A DNA stretch of 64,000 nt from an uncultured Tateyamaria sp. (GCF_947503465.1 NZ_CANNDN010000002.1:496001-560000), one strand, 5' to 3'; shown: positions 23,979-31,139, numbered from the stretch's first letter. Notes: a model not told the origin generated them from the sequence alone. A program made the numbers and translations.

Positions 23979-24152
23979 ATGATAACGAATAAACGGGCAG
24001 AGACGTCGCAGACCCATATTCAGGACAACCTCAGACGTGCATTTCGGGAAACCGTGGACGACGACGTCCCCGACAGGTTCAAGGCCTTGCTCGACAAGTT
24101 CAGGGATCAAAGTTTCCCCGTCACGTCGCCCCGTGACGCGCAGTCAGGCTAG
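23979..24152 (+). CDS. nepR: NepR-family anti-sigma factor (copy 2, beside phyR)
   Basis: This 57-aa protein has the NepR core IQDNLRRAFRETVDDDVPDR then FKALLDKFRDQ. It holds EcfG inactive until PhyR-P competes for it. ATG 23979 is supported because the promoter lies inside the longer open frame. It is divergent from phyR, the usual arrangement, but ecfG, often the next gene, is missing: the downstream frame is a small membrane protein. Confidence 0.92.
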   Translation: MITNKRAETSQTHIQDNLRRAFRETVDDDVPDRFKALLDKFRDQSFPVTSPRDAQSG

Positions 24153-24293
24153 GCGCGGATGGCACGGCCGGGTGTAGGGCCTGTGGCTGCGAGGCAGGCC
24201 GCAGTGCACCCATCACGCAAACGGATGCCGCGCAACGTTTTGACCGCGGCGTGCGTTTCATAAACAGACACGCAAACCCAAGGGAGGCCACAC

Positions 24294-24488
24294 ATGTCAG
24301 CCCCGAACACAAATATCGAACGTCAAAAGAGACGCCACCGCCCCGCGCTTTGGGGCATGGCGATCGTTGCAGTCTTTGCTGCCCTTGTCTTTTTGTTCAA
24401 TGTCGCCTTTTCCGTAGACGGCGACGGGCCGCTTGACGCGTTTTTCGCGGATGACGCGCCCGTTCTGGAAAGCGATCCCGAAAACTGA
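24294..24488 (+). CDS. Small single-helix membrane protein, 64 aa
   Basis: ATG 24294 has GGGAGG upstream. A basic N-terminus (residues 9-16) precedes one hydrophobic helix (~18-38), then an acidic tail (DDAPVLESDPEN). No family is recognised. It follows nepR by 141 bp with no visible EcfG-type element and precedes parB. Confidence 0.6.
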   Translation: MSAPNTNIERQKRRHRPALWGMAIVAVFAALVFLFNVAFSVDGDGPLDAFFADDAPVLESDPEN

Positions 24489-24596
24489 CGCAGACCACCG
24501 AACGGTGCCGTCGCCGTTTGTCAATCATTGTCCCGCACATCCGCATCCGCGCGCAGGTAAATCTGTGCGCGGTTTTTGCATTGCAAAGGACATGAC

Positions 24597-25421
24597 ATGC
24601 CAAATGACTTCCAACTGATCGATCCCGCCCTGTGCCGTCTGTGGCCGGGCAATCCCCGTGCCGCCCGCACCCTGACCGATGACGCCTGCGCCGATCTGAT
24701 CGACAGCCTGCGCACGCAGGGCCGACAGGAACTGCCCGCCATCGTCCGGCCCCTGCCCCAGGACGACACCCACAGGTACGAGATCATCTGCGGCGCCCGT
24801 CGCCACCACGCCGTCACGCATCTGCGCGCGGCGGGTATGGACATCGGGTTCCTGGTCGAATTGCGCGCGCTGACGGACGAGGCAGCGTTCCGCGTGGCCG
24901 ACCTCGAAAACCGGACCCGGACCGACATCAGCGACTATGACCGGGCCCGGTCATACGCGGCGGCGCTGGACACCTATTACGACGGGGTGCAGGCACGCAT
25001 GGCCGCGCGGATGCAGGTCAGCGCCGCCTGGCTGAGCCGGCACCTGCAACTGGCCCGCCTGCCGCAGGACATCGTGGCCGCCTTTGCCGATCCCGCTGAG
25101 ATCCGCGAACGCCATGCCCGCCAGATCGGGCACCTGCTGGCCGACCCCGAGACCGCCCCCGATGTTCTGGCCGCCGCCGCGGCGATCACAGCAGAGGGCA
25201 CCGCGCTGCCCGCCGCACGGGTTGTGTCGCGCCTGCGTGCCGCCGTGTGCCGCCCACCGCGCCTGCCCCGCGGTGCGCGTCAGTTCCGCCGGTCCATACA
25301 CGACGCCCCCATCACGATGCAGCGCCGGGGCAACGAGGTCACGCTGCGCTTTTCCCCCACCCTCGGGGAAAAGGCCCTGCGCGGGGCGTTCGAACGCTTT
25401 ATCGCGCATACCTATGGCTGA
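24597..25421 (+). CDS. ParB/RepB/Spo0J-family protein, orphan
   Basis: This 274-aa protein has a ParB N-terminal nuclease/CTPase-like fold (residues ~8-110; ICGARRHHAVTHLR matches the conserved GERR-type motif with Ala for Glu) and a KorB-like HTH region (~115-200; MQVSAAWLSRHLQLARLP). Family knowledge: ParB binds centromere-like sites and CTP. No parA or rep gene is near and no parS repeats were noticed, so a regulatory role is possible. The ATG at 24597 follows AAAGGA. Confidence 0.85.
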   Translation: MPNDFQLIDPALCRLWPGNPRAARTLTDDACADLIDSLRTQGRQELPAIVRPLPQDDTHRYEIICGARRHHAVTHLRAAGMDIGFLVELRALTDEAAFRVADLENRTRTDISDYDRARSYAAALDTYYDGVQARMAARMQVSAAWLSRHLQLARLPQDIVAAFADPAEIRERHARQIGHLLADPETAPDVLAAAAAITAEGTALPAARVVSRLRAAVCRPPRLPRGARQFRRSIHDAPITMQRRGNEVTLRFSPTLGEKALRGAFERFIAHTYG

Positions 25422-25491
25422 GGGGTGGCGTTGCCCATTGGCAATGCCGATCAACCTGTTGAAAATTATCGGTTTTCACCACACGAATGCC

Positions 25492-25516
25492 GGAACCTTT
25501 GTCCAGTTCGCGCGTT
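25492..25516 (+). promoter_or_regulatory. EcfG-type promoter for the 25541-26746 gene set
   Basis: GGAAC (25492-25496), 16-bp spacer, CGTT (25513-25516), 24 bp before ATG 25541 with AAAGGAG between. Confidence 0.7.
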
Positions 25517-25540
25517 GCCACATGGCAAAGGAGACGCGGA

Positions 25541-25801
25541 ATGACCAAGGATCACGGGCCATCCATCAAGGATGACGACACCTATGAAAGCCTGCGCGAC
25601 AAGGGCTACGACAAGTCCAAGGCGGCAGCCATCGCCAACGCGCAGGCCAGCGATGACATGGACCCATCCGCCAAGGGCGGGTCCACCCCGCCCTACGAGG
25701 ACTGGACCAAGGACGACTTGATGGACCGGGCCCGCGAACTGGACATCGCGGGCCGGTCGGACATGACCAAGGATGAATTGATTGACGCCCTCAGGGGCTG
25801 A
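25541..25801 (+). CDS. Small Rho_N/SAP-like stress protein (DUF7218-like)
   Basis: This 86-aa soluble protein has an N-terminal stretch with YESLRDKGYDKSKAAAIANA (residues ~14-33) and a C-terminal Rho-N/SAP-like helix pair (WTKDDLMDRARELDIAGRSD, then TKDELIDALRG) that in other families binds nucleic acid. It is the first gene of a three-gene set behind an exact EcfG-type promoter, with AAAGGAG ahead of ATG 25541. DUF2945 follows after 11 bp. Its role is unknown. Confidence 0.8.
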   Translation: MTKDHGPSIKDDDTYESLRDKGYDKSKAAAIANAQASDDMDPSAKGGSTPPYEDWTKDDLMDRARELDIAGRSDMTKDELIDALRG

Positions 25802-25812
25802 AGGAGGATCTG

Positions 25813-26028
25813 GTGAGCACGTTTTCCAAGGGCGACACCGTGGAATGGAACTGGGGCGGCGGCACCGGCACCGGCAAGGTTGTCGAACGCTTTACCGATG
25901 ATGTCACGCGCACGATCAAGGGCAACGAGGTCACGCGCAAGGCAGATGCCGGGTGCCCCGCCTACATGATCGAACAGGACGATGGCGACCGCGTGCTGAA
26001 ATCGCACAGCGAGCTGTCGCGCGCCTGA
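25813..26028 (+). CDS. DUF2945 (hypervirulence-associated TUDOR-like) protein
   Basis: This 71-aa protein starts at GTG 25813 behind GAAGGAGG. The sequence FSKGDTVEWNWGGGTGTGKV and later YMIEQDDGDRVLKSHSEL is typical of DUF2945, a small beta-barrel TUDOR-like fold. The cellular role is not established. It is the middle gene of the set and is followed 4 bp later by the class I amidotransferase-like gene. Confidence 0.85.
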   Translation: MSTFSKGDTVEWNWGGGTGTGKVVERFTDDVTRTIKGNEVTRKADAGCPAYMIEQDDGDRVLKSHSELSRA

Positions 26029-26032
26029 GCCC

Positions 26033-26746
26033 ATGACACGCCCCTGCATTGCCATCACCACCTCGACCCGGTCGGGCTGGCGCATCTTTCCGCTGGTCAA
26101 CCTGAACCTGTGGCTGGCCGGTGGGCGCGGCGTGCGCTGGGGCGCGGGACGCCCCGCTGATCTTGACCGCGTGGACGGCCTGATCATCGGGGGCGGCGAC
26201 GACATCTCGCCCGAGCTATATGACGGTGACGTGCGCCTGAGTGCGCGCATCGATGCCGCCCGCGATGCGCTGGAACGGCGCCTTGCGGACGAGGCCTTGG
26301 GCCGGAACATCCCCGTGCTGGGGATCTGCCGGGGCGCGCAGATGCTGAACGTGGCGCTTGGCGGCACGCTGCATCAGGACGCGTGGGACATTTACCCGGA
26401 CGCCGATTTCGTGAAAACCATCCTGCCGCGTCGCGCGGTGCGCGTGGTGCCGGACAGCCACCTGGCGCGGCATGCAGGCACCGCACCGATGCAGGTCAAC
26501 GCGCTGCACACGCAGGCGGTGGACACTCTGGGCCGCGGCCTGCGTGTGTGCGCCCGCGACACCGCCGGGATGGTGCAGGGGGTCGAGCGGGTGCGCGACC
26601 CCTTTGCCCTGGGCGTGCAGTGGCACCCCGAACACCTGTTCTATGCCCGCCGCCAACGCCGCATCTTCCGCGCGCTGGTCGTGGCGGCACGCGCCTATGC
26701 AAGGGGCCGCGATCAGGTCCACGCCGCCCGGACCGATCCGGCATAA
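26033..26746 (+). CDS. Class I glutamine amidotransferase-like hydrolase (peptidase C26, gamma-Glu-GABA hydrolase family)
   Basis: This 237-aa protein has the nucleophile elbow LGICRGAQ (Cys near residue 99) and the partner GVQWHPEH with its His and Glu, as in PuuD-type enzymes that cut gamma-glutamyl amides. It is soluble. It ends the EcfG-driven set and is followed by two hairpins. Amidoligases often pair with such hydrolases; the one at 18690-19661 is the only candidate partner here. The substrate is unknown. Confidence 0.88.
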   Translation: MTRPCIAITTSTRSGWRIFPLVNLNLWLAGGRGVRWGAGRPADLDRVDGLIIGGGDDISPELYDGDVRLSARIDAARDALERRLADEALGRNIPVLGICRGAQMLNVALGGTLHQDAWDIYPDADFVKTILPRRAVRVVPDSHLARHAGTAPMQVNALHTQAVDTLGRGLRVCARDTAGMVQGVERVRDPFALGVQWHPEHLFYARRQRRIFRALVVAARAYARGRDQVHAARTDPA

Positions 26747-26770
26747 AAAAAGCCGGCCCGAAGGCCGACC
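26745..26770 (-). terminator. Rho-independent terminator after csbD
   Basis: Reading the minus strand, GTCGGCC-TTCG-GGCCGGC is followed by a run of T (26751-26745). It overlaps the stop codon of the convergent amidotransferase-like gene. Confidence 0.75.
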
Positions 26771-26780
26771 AGAAGCAGTT

Positions 26781-26813
26781 GCCGCGACCCGAGGGAGGAG
26801 AAAGGGTCGCGGC
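26781..26813 (+). terminator. Hairpin, possible terminator of the 25541-26746 set
   Basis: A perfect 10-bp stem GCCGCGACCC/GGGTCGCGGC encloses a 13-base purine-rich loop and is followed by GGTGTTGTTT. The T run is imperfect. Confidence 0.45.
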
Positions 26814-26825
26814 GGTGTTGTTTGA

Positions 26826-27017
26826 TCAGGCCGACATGCTGTCGAGTTCGCGTTCCGCTTCCTCTTTGGTCTTGCCGTATTTCTTCTGGATCAGGCCCAC
26901 CAGTTCTTCCTGGCTGCCTTTGGCTTGTTCCAGTTCGTCATCGGTCAAATCGCCATATTGCTGGCGCAGCTTGCCCTTTGTTTCGTTCCAGTTGCCTTTG
27001 ATCTGGTCCCAATTCAT
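26826..27017 (-). CDS. CsbD-family stress protein
   Basis: This 63-aa hydrophilic protein begins MNWDQIKGNWNETKGKLRQQ, the CsbD family signature, and continues with DDELEQAKGS and a Lys/Glu-rich helix. CsbD is a general-stress marker (sigma-B controlled in Bacillus) of unknown biochemistry. ATG 27017 has AAGGAG upstream, an exact EcfG-type promoter 35 bp ahead and a terminator after the stop. Confidence 0.92.
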   Translation of the reverse strand: MNWDQIKGNWNETKGKLRQQYGDLTDDELEQAKGSQEELVGLIQKKYGKTKEEAERELDSMSA

Positions 27018-27052
27018 CGCAGTCTCCTTTTCTCGTCTGTGTTCACTTGGTC

Positions 27053-27078
27053 AACGCGCCGCGCGTCCGTCCGGTTCC
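27053..27078 (-). promoter_or_regulatory. EcfG-type promoter for csbD
   Basis: Minus-strand GGAAC (27078-27074), 17-bp spacer, CGTT (27056-27053), 35 bp before ATG 27017. Confidence 0.75.
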
Positions 27079-27084
27079 ACCGGT

Positions 27085-27549
27085 TCAGTCCGCGTCGGCC
27101 AGATCCCGCGCGAGGTGCTTTTCGATCTCGTCGATGGGGTGGTTTGTCAGCACCTTGGCAATGTCGAAGATCACCCGGTCCTGCACCTCTTGGTGCAGTT
27201 CCGCGCGCAACTGGCTGAGCACGACGCGGCTGGCGATCAGCACGATATGGTCGAACGCACCCTTGTGCACATATTTGTACAGCCGGTCGGCCAGGTCCGA
27301 GGCAAAGCGTTCCTTTTCCAGCTCGTGCCAGTCGGTGTCATCCACGGCAGACCGCTGCACGCCCGGCCCGTCGTTGAAGCGACCGGGGCGGTTGGCGGCC
27401 CACTCGCGCGCCGGTGGATTGTCCTGTTCGTCCTTGCGGATGACGGTCAGGTCCATGTCCATATCGTCGCCCTGGTTCTTCAGGAACAGCGCCTTTTCTC
27501 CGTCGGCGACGATCACCCATGTGCTCTGGGGCAAGCCTGATTTACGCAT
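27085..27549 (-). CDS. Host attachment / baeRF-family protein
   Basis: This 154-aa protein matches the 'host attachment protein' family, now grouped with bacterial/archaeal eRF1-like (baeRF) domains: WVIVADGEKALFL at the start, HELEKERFASDLADRL in the middle, and VLIASRVVLSQLRAEL later. Agrobacterium work gave the name; a ribosome-rescue-like role is proposed for the fold. ATG 27549 overlaps the upstream gene's stop by 8 bp (GGAG ahead), so it is the last gene of the pmp3 set. Confidence 0.85.
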   Translation of the reverse strand: MRKSGLPQSTWVIVADGEKALFLKNQGDDMDMDLTVIRKDEQDNPPAREWAANRPGRFNDGPGVQRSAVDDTDWHELEKERFASDLADRLYKYVHKGAFDHIVLIASRVVLSQLRAELHQEVQDRVIFDIAKVLTNHPIDEIEKHLARDLADAD

Positions 27550-27748
27550 CTTTGTCTCCTGTCTTGTCGGATTTCGTGACGCGCGTCTGACCGGCGGGGC
27601 GCTCGGTCGCGCGCTTTTCCTCGTCGCGGCTGGCAATGTCGCGTTGCAGCGTGCCGCCGCTGCGGCCCTGCTGGCTTACAGGGCCCGTTTCGCCCAGTAC
27701 CTTGTCGCTGTCGCGGCTGCCGTCTTTCGATCTGTGTCGGTCTGCCAT
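27542..27748 (-). CDS. Hypothetical hydrophilic protein, 68 aa
   Basis: This is a strongly charged, probably disordered protein with SGGTLQRDIASRDEEKRATE and ERPAGQTRV. Similar short proteins occur beside stress genes in alphaproteobacteria, but no function is known to me. It starts at ATG 27748 directly after DUF4112 (2-bp gap) and is coupled by overlap to the baeRF gene. Confidence 0.7.
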   Translation of the reverse strand: MADRHRSKDGSRDSDKVLGETGPVSQQGRSGGTLQRDIASRDEEKRATERPAGQTRVTKSDKTGDKDA

Positions 27749-27750
27749 CT

Positions 27751-28197
27751 CTATGCCTCCGTTTCTGATGTGTTGGTTTGGTGTGGCGCAGGCGGCGGCA
27801 GGCCCTCCTGCGCCTCGGTCCGGGCCAGTTCGGCCTTCAAAATCTCGATGTTGCGGCGGTGCGACTTGAACGCGAGGTCAAAGAGGTCGCCCACAAGCGG
27901 GATTGCCCCCACCGCCAGGTCGATGCCGGTGTTGATCGCGATGCGGGTGCGGGCCCGGCGTCGCGCCCCCATGCGCCGCGCTTCGTAGAACATGGCGGCG
28001 CCGGGCAAGGCGGTAGCGACGTCGCCAACACCGGGAATAAGCCCGAGGATGGAATCCCAGCCCACCGGAATGCCGAAGACACGAAACCGCGCGTCCAGCG
28101 CGGTGGCCAGCCGGTCAAGGCGGGCGACACGGTCGCGCCGCGCGGCACGTGCCTGCGTGGTAGCGGCGTCATCTGCGGGCGATGATGTATATGGCAT
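27751..28197 (-). CDS. DUF4112 membrane protein
   Basis: This 148-aa protein has the DUF4112 pattern: RLDRLATALDARFRV, GWDSILGLIPGVGDVA and a second GAIPLVGDLFDLAFK. These form two short hydrophobic regions. ATG 28197 has GGGGA upstream (TTG 28203 is an alternative). The gene starts inside the 3' end of pmp3 (29-bp overlap), which indicates translational coupling. Function unknown. Confidence 0.85.
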   Translation of the reverse strand: MPYTSSPADDAATTQARAARRDRVARLDRLATALDARFRVFGIPVGWDSILGLIPGVGDVATALPGAAMFYEARRMGARRRARTRIAINTGIDLAVGAIPLVGDLFDLAFKSHRRNIEILKAELARTEAQEGLPPPAPHQTNTSETEA

Positions 28198-28327
28198 GTA
28201 CAATCCCCGGAATGTAGCCCAGCAGGGTCAGCAGGATGTTGATCCAGAAATGCTTGCCAATGCCCACCTGAAGAAAGACACCAAGCGGGGGCAGCAAGAT
28301 GGCAATGATGATGCGAACAAGGTCCAT
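28169..28327 (-). CDS. Pmp3/YqaE-family small membrane protein, 52 aa
   Basis: From ATG 28327 the product begins MDLVRIIIAILLPPLGVFLQ and continues with FWINILLTLLGYIPGIVHAI, the two-helix Pmp3/YqaE signature. Pmp3 proteins affect membrane potential and salt tolerance in yeast and plants and are stress-induced in bacteria. An exact EcfG-type promoter lies 38 bp upstream, inside the 3' end of the YihY gene. It heads the pmp3, DUF4112, 68-aa and baeRF set. Confidence 0.92.
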   Translation of the reverse strand: MDLVRIIIAILLPPLGVFLQVGIGKHFWINILLTLLGYIPGIVHAIYIIARR

Positions 28328-28363
28328 GGCAGGGTCCAATCGGTCATGTGTCAGGTTGCAAAC

Positions 28364-29353
28364 TCAACGCGCGGTCGCGCCTACCTGTTCCGCATCCGCC
28401 CCATCATTCTGGTCGCGGCGGGCACCCAGCGTGTCGGCCTTGACCGCGCCACGCTCGCCCATGGGGCGGTCGGGTCCGACGGTCGTGTCGCGGGCGGTCT
28501 GCGCCTCAAGCTCGGCATCCAGGAGCGCGCCCAGCAGCACCACAAAGGCCGACAGCCACAGCCATGTCATCAGGATGATCACACCCGCCAGCGCGCCGAA
28601 GGTCTCGTTATAGCTGGCGAAGGACTGGACATAGACGCTGAATCCGAAGGTGCCCGCCACCCACAGCACGCAACTGAGCGCAGCACCCGGCGTCACCCAC
28701 CGCCAGCGCGGCGCACGCCGGTCGGGACCGTGGCGATACAGAAAGGCGATGCCCAGCACGCCCAGCGCAAACATGATCGGCCAGCGCAGCATCAGCGCCG
28801 TATCGATCAGGCCCTGCCCCGCGCCCACAAATGTCAGCACCGCAGGAATGGCCGCCACAACGACCACCATCACCACAAGCCCCAGAAGGATGGCAAGCGT
28901 CAGTCCGATCACCAGCACCTTGGACTTGAGGAAGCCGCGCGTGTCCTCTTCCTCGTAGATCAGGGTCAGCCCTTCCACGAGGCTGCCCGTCGCACTTGAT
29001 GCGGACCACAGCGCCAGCGCGATCGACACGATGGCCGCAAGGCCCAGCGCCCCCTGCCCGGCGCCGGACACCTCGGACAGTTGCCCGGTGATGACGTCGC
29101 GCGCGGCCTGCGGAAGCATGTTCAAAAGCCAGCCGGCCTGATCCACCAGTGACGCGGGGTCGTAGACGATGCCGGTGATCGCGACGCCTGCCGAAATGGC
29201 CGGGAAAAGCGACAGCAGACCATAAAACGCCACGCCCGCCGCCAAAAGGCCAAGATGCAGGTCGCCGATGCCCGACCACACCCGTGCGGCGACATCAAGC
29301 CACCCTTTGCCCGTGATATTTCGGGGCGTGTGCGCGTTGCGTCCGCGAGACAT
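28364..29353 (-). CDS. YihY/BrkB-family inner-membrane protein
   Basis: This 329-aa protein has about six helices and the YihY features GLLAAGVAFYGLLSLFPAI, YEEEDTRGFLKSK and ILMTWLWLSAFVVLLGA. The family was once called RNase BN in error; its function is unsettled. ATG 29353 follows GGAGG. It is divergent from the 29474 set, each side with its own exact EcfG-type promoter. The C-terminus is a charged tail. Confidence 0.9.
   Translation of the reverse strand: MSRGRNAHTPRNITGKGWLDVAARVWSGIGDLHLGLLAAGVAFYGLLSLFPAISAGVAITGIVYDPASLVDQAGWLLNMLPQAARDVITGQLSEVSGAGQGALGLAAIVSIALALWSASSATGSLVEGLTLIYEEEDTRGFLKSKVLVIGLTLAILLGLVVMVVVVAAIPAVLTFVGAGQGLIDTALMLRWPIMFALGVLGIAFLYRHGPDRRAPRWRWVTPGAALSCVLWVAGTFGFSVYVQSFASYNETFGALAGVIILMTWLWLSAFVVLLGALLDAELEAQTARDTTVGPDRPMGERGAVKADTLGARRDQNDGADAEQVGATAR
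28366..28391 (-). promoter_or_regulatory. EcfG-type promoter for pmp3 and its gene set
   Basis: Minus-strand GGAAC (28391-28387), 17-bp spacer, CGTT (28369-28366), inside the end of the YihY gene and 38 bp before ATG 28327. Confidence 0.7.
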
Positions 29354-29381
29354 TGGAAATCCTCCGCTGAAGTACAGGACC

Positions 29382-29406
29382 AACGCCATGTGCGCACCAT
29401 TGTTCC
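29382..29406 (-). promoter_or_regulatory. EcfG-type promoter for the YihY gene
   Basis: Minus-strand GGAAC (29406-29402), 16-bp spacer, CGTT (29385-29382), 28 bp before ATG 29353. Its -35 box is one base away from that of the divergent promoter. Confidence 0.75.
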
Positions 29407-29407
29407 G

Positions 29408-29433
29408 GGAACTTTCGTCGCAGCGCCCGCGTT
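29408..29433 (+). promoter_or_regulatory. EcfG-type promoter for the 29474-32185 gene set
   Basis: GGAAC (29408-29412), 17-bp spacer, CGTT (29430-29433), 40 bp before ATG 29474. Confidence 0.75.
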
Positions 29434-29473
29434 CATCGACCAAGCACATATTTATTCACGCAAGGAGAACGAC

Positions 29474-29959
29474 ATGGCCCAGACATCGCAGAAGCCCCTG
29501 GCTGACAAGGTCAAGGAAAGCGCCGCCACCGCCGCGGCCGACGTATCCGATGCAGCCGCTGCAAAGGCCCGGAAAGAAGCCGAGGCCGCGCGCGACATGG
29601 TATCGGATGAGGCGGAAAAAACCGCCGGGGCCGCGCAGGCAGCCGCCGATGAGTTCGACCCCGGTTCGATCCAGGCCAAGGCACTGGAAGAGGTGGCCCG
29701 CCAAGTCGATCACCTTGCCGAACAGATCCGCACAACCGATATCGACCGTCTGGCGCGCAGCGTCGGACAGGCGGCCCAGCGCAACCCGCTGATGTTTGTC
29801 GCCGGGGCCGCCATTGTGGGGTTTGCCGCGACCCGTTTCATGCGGTCGCGTGATCCCGAACGGCGCACGGCGCAGGGCTACAACGATCCGCACGCACGCG
29901 GCGGGACCACGGACGGCAACGTCTGGCGCGTCAACGACAACACCAGCGGAGGGGCGTGA
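29474..29959 (+). CDS. Ala-rich helical protein with C-terminal NP-helix, 161 aa
   Basis: ATG 29474 follows AAGGAG. The first ~100 residues are Ala/Lys/Glu-rich helix (DVSDAAAAKARKEAEAARDM), amphipathic and late-embryogenesis-like, followed by RNPLMFVAGAAIVGFAATRF, a membrane-helix-like stretch, and a polar Gly-rich tail. The family is not recognised, although it resembles DUF883/DUF3618-type helical proteins. It heads a tightly packed four-gene set behind an exact EcfG-type promoter. Confidence 0.75.
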   Translation: MAQTSQKPLADKVKESAATAAADVSDAAAAKARKEAEAARDMVSDEAEKTAGAAQAAADEFDPGSIQAKALEEVARQVDHLAEQIRTTDIDRLARSVGQAAQRNPLMFVAGAAIVGFAATRFMRSRDPERRTAQGYNDPHARGGTTDGNVWRVNDNTSGGA

Positions 29960-29962
29960 ACG

Positions 29963-30361
29963 ATGGCGCAACACGCCGAGATCAAGGACACGCCGTCGCT
30001 GATGGTGAAGGCGTTCCGGCAATTGAGCCAGCTGATGCAGGACGAGGTGACGCTGGCCAAGGCCGAGCTGTCCCGTAACCTGTCGCGGGCCGGGGCCGGT
30101 CTGGCCCTCATCGGCGTCGCCGCCATCCTCGCGCTGACCGCGCTGGATGTTCTGGCGGGGGCGCTGGTGGCCTACCTTGCGACGACGGAGATGAGTGTCG
30201 GCACCGCCGCGCTGATCGTGGGGGGCGGGTGCCTTGTTGTGGCCCTAGTTCTGGCCTTCGTGGGCAAGTCACGCCTGACGGCCGACGCCCTGTCGCCCGA
30301 CCGCACCATGCACAACCTATCCCAAGACCTTGATGCCATGAAGGAGGCAACCGATGCCTGA
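29963..30361 (+). CDS. Phage-holin-family (holin-X-like) membrane protein
   Basis: This 132-aa protein has an amphipathic start (SLMVKAFRQLSQLMQDEVTL, KAELSRNLSRAGAG) and two hydrophobic helices (~50-75 and 82-103), as in the 'putative actinobacterial holin-X' family. Despite the name it is a chromosomal envelope protein, not phage: no phage genes are near. It starts 3 bp after the previous gene and overlaps the next by 8 bp. Confidence 0.85.
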   Translation: MAQHAEIKDTPSLMVKAFRQLSQLMQDEVTLAKAELSRNLSRAGAGLALIGVAAILALTALDVLAGALVAYLATTEMSVGTAALIVGGGCLVVALVLAFVGKSRLTADALSPDRTMHNLSQDLDAMKEATDA

Positions 30362-31139
30362 TGGATCTCTGCCCGATATCGAACAGCGCGTTGCCCGCGA
30401 CCGGGCCGAGCTTGCCCGTTCGCTTGATGTGCTGAGCAGCACGTTGGCGCCCGACCGCCTCAAGCGCGAGGCCGCTGATCTTGCGAACACCTACGGGTCC
30501 GATCTGGGTCGGCAGGCGTGGACAGCGGCGCGGGAAAACCCGGCGGCCTTTGCGCTGGTCGGGGCCGGTCTGGCGCTGTTGCTGAGCAACACGGGCCGCC
30601 GGGGCGAAGGCGATGCGGTGCCCGCCGCCGACGCGCCGATGGCAGTTCCGCCAGAGGAGGCGATGGAGGGCTTTGACGCACGCGTTGCCGCGGCGGATGC
30701 GCAGATGCGCAAGGACGAAAAGGCCGCCCATGCGCCAGCCAGCGCCAGCCGCCTGCGGGCCGCTTTGCACAGCGGTCTGGACAATTTGCCGCCCGCGGCG
30801 AAGGCGCGCATCCTGAATGCACGGGAAGCCGCGATTTCCGCACAGGAGGCCGTGGAACGGGAGGCTGCGAAAGTGGCCGGTCAGGCGCACAGCATGGCGC
30901 GCCGCAACCCCGTCGGGTGCGCTGCGGCAGCCTTTGGCGTGGGGGCGCTGGTGGCGGCCCTGTTGCCGTCGACCCGGCGCGAAGATGACCTGCTGGGCGC
31001 ACATCGCGATGCGATGATGGCCGAAGCCGGGACCACGTTGCAGGCAGAGATGGCGCGGGCGCGCGATGCCGTGGCCGACGCGATCCGCGAGCCGGAAACC
31101 GGCCCGCGCGACGCGGCAAGCCTGCAAGTACCGTCGTGA
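30354..31139 (+). CDS. DUF3618-domain protein with two NP-helices
   Basis: This 261-aa protein has an N-terminal DUF3618 region (IEQRVARDRAELARSLDVLS) and two hydrophobic segments, each introduced by Asn-Pro: ENPAAFALVGAGLALLLSN (~61-79) and RNPVGCAAAAFGVGALVAAL (~183-202). The linker is helical and charged. It overlaps the holin-X-like gene by 8 bp and the AI-2E-type transporter by 4 bp. Role unknown; probably an inner-membrane structural or stress protein. Confidence 0.82.
   Translation: MPDGSLPDIEQRVARDRAELARSLDVLSSTLAPDRLKREAADLANTYGSDLGRQAWTAARENPAAFALVGAGLALLLSNTGRRGEGDAVPAADAPMAVPPEEAMEGFDARVAAADAQMRKDEKAAHAPASASRLRAALHSGLDNLPPAAKARILNAREAAISAQEAVEREAAKVAGQAHSMARRNPVGCAAAAFGVGALVAALLPSTRREDDLLGAHRDAMMAEAGTTLQAEMARARDAVADAIREPETGPRDAASLQVPS

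Noticed and set aside
29963..30361. Phage holin, suggesting a prophage
   Set aside because: The family name is historical; no lysis, capsid, tail or integrase genes are nearby and the gene is embedded in a stress gene set.
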